From assembly GCA_965215355.1 (NCBI GenBank), contig CBDCDJ010000007.1:186001-250000 (forward strand): 64,000 nucleotides of DNA, given 5' to 3'. The translations under genes were made by a program, and so were the position numbers. Shown one piece after another: positions 59,068 through 64,000 of this stretch. The notes under the pieces were generated by a model. The model ran no database searches. It saw only the letters and a list, made by a program, of their open reading frames with translations, and had not been told where the DNA came from. The first letter of the stretch is position 1. Every line of letters starts with the position of its first letter. The stretch is from CBDCDJ01 sp965215355. GTDB lineage: Bacteria > Deinococcota > Deinococci > Deinococcales > Trueperaceae.

Positions 59068-59607
59068 ATGCTTACACGGATTCGTATCGTGACCGCCTGT
59101 TTGCTTTTCCCTTTCGTCCTCTCGTCTTGCGGCCTTTTCGAAGCGCTGGTTATCGGCCGCTTGCTCGACGACTGCCATCCACAAGGGGTATCTTTCAGCA
59201 AGGTCGCGCTCAGCGGCGTGTTCGAAGGTTGGGTGGACGACTATCCCACTAAAGGGGAGAAAACGCCGCTGCGTTTTGAACTCGAGCCGAGCTACATTGA
59301 CGAAAACGAGTACAGCGTCTCGGGCACCTTTCAGCTGGCGGAAGAGACGCCGCTGAGCTTGCAGGGGCAGGTGACGGGGGGCTGCACCTACAACTACCGG
59401 CCCCAGGCCGAGGTAGAGCCCCAAAGGCAAGCCCCGCCCGCGCAGGGACTGTTGGCGGCCGCCGAACACCGGGGTGAAGCAGTGTGGTTACTTGCAGCGG
59501 GGGGCAAGTTCGGAGACGCTTGGCTAGACACGGATTTTTTCAGGGGCGAACTGCTTCAGGATTCGGACGGTGAACGCTACCTCTTTAGCGCAAACAAGCT
59601 GTTCTGA
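59068..59607 (+). CDS. Small lipoprotein of unknown function
   Basis: A 179-residue lipoprotein with lipobox VLSS-C21 and TAAGGAG before the ATG. After the lipid anchor there is a beta-rich domain (FSKVALSGVFEGWVDDYPTK, PLRFELEPSYIDENEYSVSG, TPLSLQGQVTGGCTYNYRPQ) and an end domain (AVWLLAAGGKFGDAWLDTD). The repeated strand-turn pattern suggests a small beta-barrel or sandwich. I do not recognise the family. Last gene of the secreted cluster. Confidence 0.7.
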   Translation: MLTRIRIVTACLLFPFVLSSCGLFEALVIGRLLDDCHPQGVSFSKVALSGVFEGWVDDYPTKGEKTPLRFELEPSYIDENEYSVSGTFQLAEETPLSLQGQVTGGCTYNYRPQAEVEPQRQAPPAQGLLAAAEHRGEAVWLLAAGGKFGDAWLDTDFFRGELLQDSDGERYLFSANKLF

Positions 59608-59617
59608 TACCGCTTTA

Positions 59618-59644
59618 GGTTAAACCGTCACCTAACGGTTAACC
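59618..59644. terminator. Hairpin at the end of the secreted cluster
   Basis: GGTTAAACCGT (59618-59628) pairs with ACGGTTAACC (59635-59644) with a single bulged A. No U-tract follows. It begins 11 bases after the last stop codon of the cluster and is the probable 3' end of the operon mRNA. Confidence 0.5.
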
Positions 59645-59782
59645 CGAGCGGAGCAAGAAAAAGTCAAGGCGGCCAGCTTACGAAAGTGTTCAGGCTGATT
59701 CGGTATGAGTTGGCGAGAACAGGGGAGAGGCGAGCCGCCCCGGCTCCGCTCGACACTTGAGAAATCGCGTTAAACTCCTACT

Positions 59783-60412
59783 GTGTTCCCCTTGAACCGC
59801 CCCGTCCGACTGGCCGTCTTCGCTTCAGGCCGTGGGTCGAACCTGAACGCGCTGTTGCAGGCGTTTCCGAGCGGTCACGAACTCGCCGAGGTCGCGCTAG
59901 TCGTGAGTGACGTTGCTGATGCACCCGCTTTGGAGAAAGCCTCAGCGCAGGGCGTTACGACGTTTCACCAACCTTTTCCAATCAGAAAACACGACGCCGA
60001 TGGCCGAGGCCGCGCTCAGTTCGAGGTGGCGGTGGGCGAGCGGCTCGAGCACCAACACATCGACCTCATTTGTTTGGCAGGTTTTATGCGCCTGCTCTCG
60101 AGTGACTTCAACGCGCACTGGCGCGGGCGCATCCTCAATATCCACCCGTCGCTGTTGCCCGCGTTTCCGGGTTTGCACTCGCAGCGGCAGGCGTTGCGTG
60201 CGGGCGTGAGCGAGTCGGGCTGCACCGTGCATTTCGTCGACGCGGGCGTGGACAGCGGCCCCGTCGTGTTGCAGCGGCGCGTCCCCGTTCTGCCAGACGA
60301 CACCGAGGAGACTTTGTCGGCGCGCATTTTGACCGAGGAACACCGCGCCTACCCCGAGGCTGTACGGCGCGTCTTAACAGGAGAAATCGTTTATGGAGAG
60401 GTGGCAGCGTGA
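59783..60412 (+). CDS. purN: Phosphoribosylglycinamide formyltransferase
   Basis: Third step of purine synthesis: transfers a formyl group from 10-formyl-THF to GAR. The 209-residue protein has the N-terminal VFASGRGSNLNALLQAF, the FMRLLSSDFNAHWRGRILNIHPSLLPAFPG segment with the catalytic Asn and His, and the VHFVDAGVDSGPVV motif with the catalytic Asp. GTG start with TAAACT ending 6 bases upstream, so leaderless. It overlaps purD by 4 bases (GTGA); a purN-purD pair is common. Confidence 0.94.
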   Translation: MFPLNRPVRLAVFASGRGSNLNALLQAFPSGHELAEVALVVSDVADAPALEKASAQGVTTFHQPFPIRKHDADGRGRAQFEVAVGERLEHQHIDLICLAGFMRLLSSDFNAHWRGRILNIHPSLLPAFPGLHSQRQALRAGVSESGCTVHFVDAGVDSGPVVLQRRVPVLPDDTEETLSARILTEEHRAYPEAVRRVLTGEIVYGEVAA

Positions 60413-61659
60413 ACGTCCTCGTCGTCGGTGGGGGCGGGCGCGAGCACGCGCTCGTCAAGGCGCTGGCGCGCTCGCCGCAGGTGACCCGAATTTACTGCGC
60501 GCCGGGCAATGCGGGCATCGCCGAAACGGCGACCTGTTTGGACACCGACCTGTCGAATGCCTCGCTGCTCGAGCTGGCTCGCACCTACCAAATCGACCTC
60601 ACCGTCGTCGGGCCGGAAATACCGCTCGTGGCGGGCGTGGTGGACGCGTTCGCGGCGGCGGGCCTGCGCGCGTTCGGGCCGAACCGGGCGGCGGCGCAGC
60701 TCGAGGGCTCGAAGAGTTTCTCCAAAGCGTTTATGAAACGCCACGGCATCCCGACCGCTGAACACGCGAGTTTTAACAATGTAGTGCAAGCTCTGGCGTA
60801 TCTCGAGACCGCGACGCTTCCCATCGTCGTAAAAGACTCGAACCTGGCGGCGGGCAAGGGGGTGACGGTTGCGGCGACGAAAGAAAAGGCTCGAGCGGCG
60901 GTTCAAAACATTTTGGAAGCGCCCGAGGGCGGCGAAATTGTCGTTGAAGACTTCTTAAACGGCCAAGAGGTGAGTTTGCTGCTGTTCACCGACGGCGTGA
61001 CGTACCGGATGATGCCGCTCGCGCAGGACTATAAACAAGCTTTCGACGGCGACGCCGGGCCGATGACGGGCGGCATGGGGTCGGTCGCTCCGGTCGCTTT
61101 GCTGAGCGAAAGGCAGCTCGAGCACGTTTTGACCAACATCGTCGAAAAAACGCTTGCCGGTTTGAAGGCGGAGGGCGTCGTCTACAAGGGCGTGCTCTAC
61201 ATCGGGCTGATGGTCTCTGGCGACGACGTTAAAGTTCTGGAATACAACGCCCGCTTCGGCGACCCGGAGACACAAACTGTGTTGCCGCTGCTCGAGACCG
61301 ACCTTGTGGACGTGCTGCTGGCGGTGGTCGAGGGACGGCTTAGCGGACTCGAGCTTACCTGGTCTGAAAAGTCGGCGGCTTGCGTCGTGATGGCGGCTCC
61401 GGGTTATCCGGGGGACTACGAAAAAAACGTCCCTGTCGGCTTGCCCACGCGGCTTCCCGAGGGTGTGAGCATCCTTCATGCAGGTACGGCTTTGAAAGAC
61501 GAACTGCTTGTCTCGACCGGCGGCCGCGTTTTGGGCGTTACGGCTGTGGCCGACACGCTGCTCGAGGCCGTCGAAGCGGCCTACGAAACGGTTGAGAAAA
61601 TCGACCTCGAGGGCGCACACTACCGCCACGACATCGGCTTTCGGCTAGCAAAGGCCTGA
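60409..61659 (+). CDS. purD: Phosphoribosylamine-glycine ligase
   Basis: Second step of purine synthesis (PRA plus glycine plus ATP to GAR). The 416-residue ATP-grasp enzyme starts with VLVVGGGGREHALVKALA, has DLTVVGPEIPLVAGVVDAF, the ATP-binding LEGSKSFSKAFMKRHGIPT and VVKDSNLAAGKGVTVA, the metal-binding LEYNARFGDPETQTVLPLL, and the YPGDYEKN segment of the C-terminal domain. GTG start overlapping purN. Length is typical of the family. Confidence 0.96.
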   Translation: MNVLVVGGGGREHALVKALARSPQVTRIYCAPGNAGIAETATCLDTDLSNASLLELARTYQIDLTVVGPEIPLVAGVVDAFAAAGLRAFGPNRAAAQLEGSKSFSKAFMKRHGIPTAEHASFNNVVQALAYLETATLPIVVKDSNLAAGKGVTVAATKEKARAAVQNILEAPEGGEIVVEDFLNGQEVSLLLFTDGVTYRMMPLAQDYKQAFDGDAGPMTGGMGSVAPVALLSERQLEHVLTNIVEKTLAGLKAEGVVYKGVLYIGLMVSGDDVKVLEYNARFGDPETQTVLPLLETDLVDVLLAVVEGRLSGLELTWSEKSAACVVMAAPGYPGDYEKNVPVGLPTRLPEGVSILHAGTALKDELLVSTGGRVLGVTAVADTLLEAVEAAYETVEKIDLEGAHYRHDIGFRLAKA

Positions 61660-61682
61660 GAACACCTCAGTCTTTACTCGGT

Positions 61683-61708
61683 ACTTTCCACTCGGTCCTC
61701 GGTACTTT
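61683..61708 (+). repeat. Dispersed 26-base intergenic repeat, copy 2
   Basis: ACTTTCCACTCG followed by GTCCTCGGTACTTT; the same core is present at 62790-62813 and, with three changes and in reverse, at 25903-25928. It sits in the purD / unknown-protein gap, just after an internal partial duplicate (TTTACTCGGTACTTTCC). Confidence 0.55.
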
Positions 61709-61761
61709 TTCCTGTACTCCAATCAAAAGTCACTCCTCAGCGAGCGGGCTACACTTGAGGC

Positions 61762-62724
61762 ATGATGGACACGAGCGACACCTTATCCGTAAACCACGAA
61801 TTTCTGACCGCCCTCGCCGCGCTGCCCGGCTCTTACGACGGGCCGGACGGGCTGCGCGATGAACCGTACGGCTTGATGGCCTTCGGGGAGGCGGCGAGCT
61901 TACCGAGCGTGTTTCGCAGTTGGGTGGACGCGCCGCTGGTGCTCTCGGGCACGCAGTTCATCTTAAGCGGCGGCTTCGACTACGGCGACGCCGCGCCGCT
62001 CAAAGTGGGCACCGAACTCGCTGGGGCCGAAGTGGTGACTTTGGGCCACGGCCTCCACGAGCCGAGTTTGTTCGTCGGTCCCGACAGCCTCAGCTTTTAC
62101 ACCTACGCGAGTTACCTGGCCTACGCGACCGGGCACGCCGACGACCTCGCCGCGGCCAACCAAACGATGCTCGAGCTTGCCCAAACCATGCGCCCCGAGG
62201 TCGAAACGGCCCGCAACCCGGCCAAAACGCTCGCCTGGAGTTTGTGGAACCGGGTGCCGCTGCTGGTGGCGAGCAAGCCCCAAGCCGGACTCACCGACCT
62301 GGTGCAGCGGGTCTTCGCACGGACGGGCAAGTCGCTCGCCATCACAACAGGCGAACACCCGCTCGAGACCCTCGCCGGAGCCTTCGAAAGCCGCCATTCG
62401 CTGGGCGACGACGTGGTCGGTTTGGTGTTGGGCGACGAGGACGATGAAATCGCGCTCGCGGTGGAACTCCTCGAGACGCGCGTCGCGCAAATCGAACGCC
62501 TCGCGCTGCCCTTCGGCGGTGTGGGCACCGCGCCGAAAGACGCGGGCGCGCAGGCCCTGGTGCTGTGGTACGCGGGTCAGTGGGTCGCGGCGTACCTGGC
62601 GCTGCTCCACGGGCTCGAGCCCGCCGACACCGACGTTTACACCGCCCTCCGCACCGCCGCCCCCCTAAAGTCGGAGGATGAGTCGCCCGAGGACGTGTAC
62701 ACTGACTCCGAAGAGGCCGTCTAA
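61762..62724 (+). CDS. SIS/phosphosugar-isomerase-like protein (bifunctional PGI/PMI C-terminal type)
   Basis: A 320-residue protein. The segment LFVGPDSLSFYTYASYLAYATGHADDL and NPAKTLAWSLWNRVPLLVA resembles the second half of archaeal-type bifunctional phosphoglucose/phosphomannose isomerases (SIS fold plus bact-PGI_C), and GAQALVLWYAGQWVAAYLALLHG their C-terminal helices. The N-terminal SIS glycine loop (GMGGSA) is not evident, so catalytic competence is doubtful. It could be a diverged isomerase or a structural relative. TACACT lies 6 bases before ATG 61762, so it is leaderless. The nearest downstream gene is PspA. Confidence 0.5.
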   Translation: MMDTSDTLSVNHEFLTALAALPGSYDGPDGLRDEPYGLMAFGEAASLPSVFRSWVDAPLVLSGTQFILSGGFDYGDAAPLKVGTELAGAEVVTLGHGLHEPSLFVGPDSLSFYTYASYLAYATGHADDLAAANQTMLELAQTMRPEVETARNPAKTLAWSLWNRVPLLVASKPQAGLTDLVQRVFARTGKSLAITTGEHPLETLAGAFESRHSLGDDVVGLVLGDEDDEIALAVELLETRVAQIERLALPFGGVGTAPKDAGAQALVLWYAGQWVAAYLALLHGLEPADTDVYTALRTAAPLKSEDESPEDVYTDSEEAV

Positions 62725-62789
62725 AGACCTCAGCTTTTAGGAAGCTGCGAGTATGAGAGTCGGGGAGTCAAAGCTTTTGATACTTTCAG

Positions 62790-62813
62790 CTTTCCACTCG
62801 GTCCTCGGTACTT
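62790..62813 (+). repeat. Dispersed intergenic repeat, copy 3
   Basis: CTTTCCACTCGG followed by TCCTCGGTACTT, 24 bases identical to the copy at 61683-61708. It ends 16 bases before the pspA start codon, next to TTTAAGGAG, the ribosome site. Confidence 0.55.
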
Positions 62814-62829
62814 ACTTTAAGGAGACTCT

Positions 62830-63498
62830 ATGAGCATCATCGACCGCATCGGCACGATTTTACGCGCGAACCTGAACGACCTGCTCAGCCGCGCCGAAGA
62901 CCCCGAAAAAATCATCAACCAAACCCTGATGGACATGCGCCAGGCGCAGTACGAGGCGCGCATGGAAGTCGCGCAGGCCATCGCCGAGGGCAAAAAGCTC
63001 GAGCGTGATTACCAAAGCAACGTGCGTGAGTCCGAAAACTGGCTCGACAAGGCCGAAAACGCGCTCAAACAAGACCGTGACGACCTCGCCCGCGAAGCCC
63101 TGAAACGCAAACAGGGCAGCGCCGACCTGGCCGAAGGTCTCAAGGGGCAGCTGGACGCGCACAACGGCATGGTCGACAAGCTCAAAACCCAGCTCCGCGC
63201 CCTCGACGCCAAAATCGGCGAGGCCGAGCGCAAGCGCCAAATCCTCATCGCCCGCCAAAAACGCGTCGAGGCGCAGCAAACCCTGAGCGGTGCGCTCTCC
63301 AAAACCGACACCCGCAAAGCCTTCGAAGCCTTCGACAGGATGGAGCAAAAAATCGAGGGGATGGAAGACCGCGTCAACGCCGAAGAGGAATTGGCCCAAA
63401 GTTTGAGCTTGGACGACGAGTTCGCCGCGCTCGAGCAAGACAGCGCCGTCGAGGACGAACTCGCCGCGCTCAAAGCTAAACTCTCCGACGGCGCTTAG
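62830..63498 (+). CDS. pspA: PspA/IM30 family membrane-associated protein
   Basis: A 222-residue protein of the PspA/Vipp1 (ESCRT-III-like) family, which coats and stabilises the inner membrane under stress. The start MSIIDRIGTILRANLNDLLSR is the amphipathic helix, EDPEKIINQTLMDMRQAQYEA begins the long helical hairpin, and the rest is coiled coil with few aromatic residues (KKLERDYQSNVRESENWLDK, AEELAQSLSLDDE). No DNA-binding PspF gene is near. AAGGAG lies before the ATG. Next downstream is a membrane-anchored coiled-coil gene, perhaps a partner. Confidence 0.93.
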   Translation: MSIIDRIGTILRANLNDLLSRAEDPEKIINQTLMDMRQAQYEARMEVAQAIAEGKKLERDYQSNVRESENWLDKAENALKQDRDDLAREALKRKQGSADLAEGLKGQLDAHNGMVDKLKTQLRALDAKIGEAERKRQILIARQKRVEAQQTLSGALSKTDTRKAFEAFDRMEQKIEGMEDRVNAEEELAQSLSLDDEFAALEQDSAVEDELAALKAKLSDGA

Positions 63499-63544
63499 TG
63501 ATAATTCGCAACCACAGCCGTGAGTAAACCGTCGTGAGTGACCC

Positions 63545-64000
63545 GTGGCACTAACCCTCGAACTCGTCCTCGTCCTGCTCCTCGTTTTGGGGCTGGGCGT
63601 GTGGGGCATCGTCAGCGGCGTTCGGCTGAGCCGCCGCCAGTCCAAAACGACGGTGAGCGCGCAAGCTTTAGGCGCGCTGGCGCAACCGTACCGACAACTG
63701 ATGGGCGAGGCGGTAGCCATCGCGCAAGACGTTCACAGGCAGGCCGACAGCGCGCCCGCCGCTTTGAAGCGAGAGCTTGGCGACCTCGCGCAGCGGGTCG
63801 ACATGCTTGTCGAGCGCGCCCTGCCGCGCGCCCGCCACGGGACGAGTTTGGCGGCCTACTTGCTCGAGCTGTCCCCGCGCGAAGCGCAGCACGCCCAGAC
63901 GCTTGCGGCGGCGAACAAGGTCGAGGCGGAACTCGCCGAGTTCGTCGGCACTTTAAAAACCCTGCGCGGCAAGGTCTACCAGGTCCTCACCGACGCCACG
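63545..64000 (+). CDS. Membrane-anchored coiled-coil protein (3' end cut off)
   Basis: An open frame from GTG 63545 to the window end, 152 codons with no stop. It starts with a single membrane span (LTLELVLVLLLVLGLGVWGIVSG) and continues with a charged, Ala/Leu-rich helical part (ALGALAQPYRQLMGEAVAIA, ALKRELGDLAQRVDMLVERA, EAQHAQTLAAANKVEAELAE), likely a coiled coil on the cytoplasmic side. It lies 46 bases after pspA on the same strand. The ribosome site is weak (GTGAGTGA). No family is recognised; a membrane docking partner for PspA is a reasonable guess. Confidence 0.7.
   Translation, partial: MALTLELVLVLLLVLGLGVWGIVSGVRLSRRQSKTTVSAQALGALAQPYRQLMGEAVAIAQDVHRQADSAPAALKRELGDLAQRVDMLVERALPRARHGTSLAAYLLELSPREAQHAQTLAAANKVEAELAEFVGTLKTLRGKVYQVLTDAT

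Noticed and set aside
1..64000. Search by eye for tRNA and rRNA genes
   Set aside because: No cloverleaf with a GGTTCGAATCC-type T arm and no rRNA core sequence was seen; a covariance search would be needed to be certain.

Overview
The window is 64 kb of gene-dense, high-GC bacterial chromosome with no rRNA, tRNA, CRISPR array or transposase that I can see. Several signs point to the Deinococcota (Deinococcus-Thermus), perhaps a Truepera or Deinococcus relative. The glutaminyl-tRNA synthetase carries a C-terminal GatB/Yqey-like domain, as known from Deinococcus radiodurans. At least ten genes have a TANNNT-type -10 box only 5-8 bases before the start codon, the leaderless arrangement common in that phylum. 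The palindrome CTCGAG is strikingly over-used in all reading frames. The genus is inference.

Layout. 1-12.6 kb (+): a 6-deoxysugar (probably L-fucose) uptake and breakdown cluster, with a solute-binding protein (cut by the window edge), two ABC permeases, a DUF4432 aldose-epimerase-like protein, L-fucose isomerase, a Uma2 nuclease-fold protein and a NUDIX hydrolase inserted in the middle, two NAD(P)-type dehydrogenases, a class II aldolase and a rhamnulokinase-type kinase. Isomerase, kinase and aldolase together would give DHAP plus lactaldehyde. 12.6-16.5 kb: a membrane-anchored unknown, a LysR regulator, a GH13 amylase and a hemolysin III-family membrane protein. 16.5-20.5 kb: a valine T-box leader controlling an acidic unknown protein and valyl-tRNA synthetase. 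20.7-24.5 kb (-): a methyltransferase/UbiA-like pair, and an ABC-2 exporter with its PadR regulator. 24.6-33 kb: amidohydrolases, a flavodoxin-like reductase, membrane proteins, an MFS exporter, thioredoxin with a zinc ribbon, tRNA hydroxylase TrhO, and a trypsin-like protease encoded next to a free-standing copy of its own N-terminal module.

33.4-40 kb (-): a GH130 / glycosyltransferase / glycosyltransferase-fusion operon, then a lysA/serine-hydrolase pair. 40-47 kb: a membrane protein, an amine-oxidase-like flavoprotein, GlnRS, three small unknown proteins (two are tandem paralogues) and an ABC-F ATPase. 47.3-51.3 kb (+): two adjacent spore-photoproduct-lyase-family radical SAM enzymes behind a promoter with a perfect dyad, then an FAH-family hydrolase and a metallo-beta-lactamase-fold protein. 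51.6-52.7 kb (-): a LuxR-type regulator with an operator-like palindrome in its promoter. 53.2-59.6 kb (+): four secreted or lipid-anchored proteins (a putative zinc metallopeptidase, two beta-helix proteins and a small lipoprotein) separated by GC-rich hairpins. 59.8-64 kb (+): purN-purD, a sugar-isomerase-like unknown, a PspA/IM30 protein and the start of a membrane-anchored coiled-coil protein that runs off the window.

The points I judge most worth a second look are the T-box leader interrupted by a repeat element, the tandem SPL-family pair with its palindromic promoter, the CTCGAG excess, and the protease with its detached prodomain-like partner.
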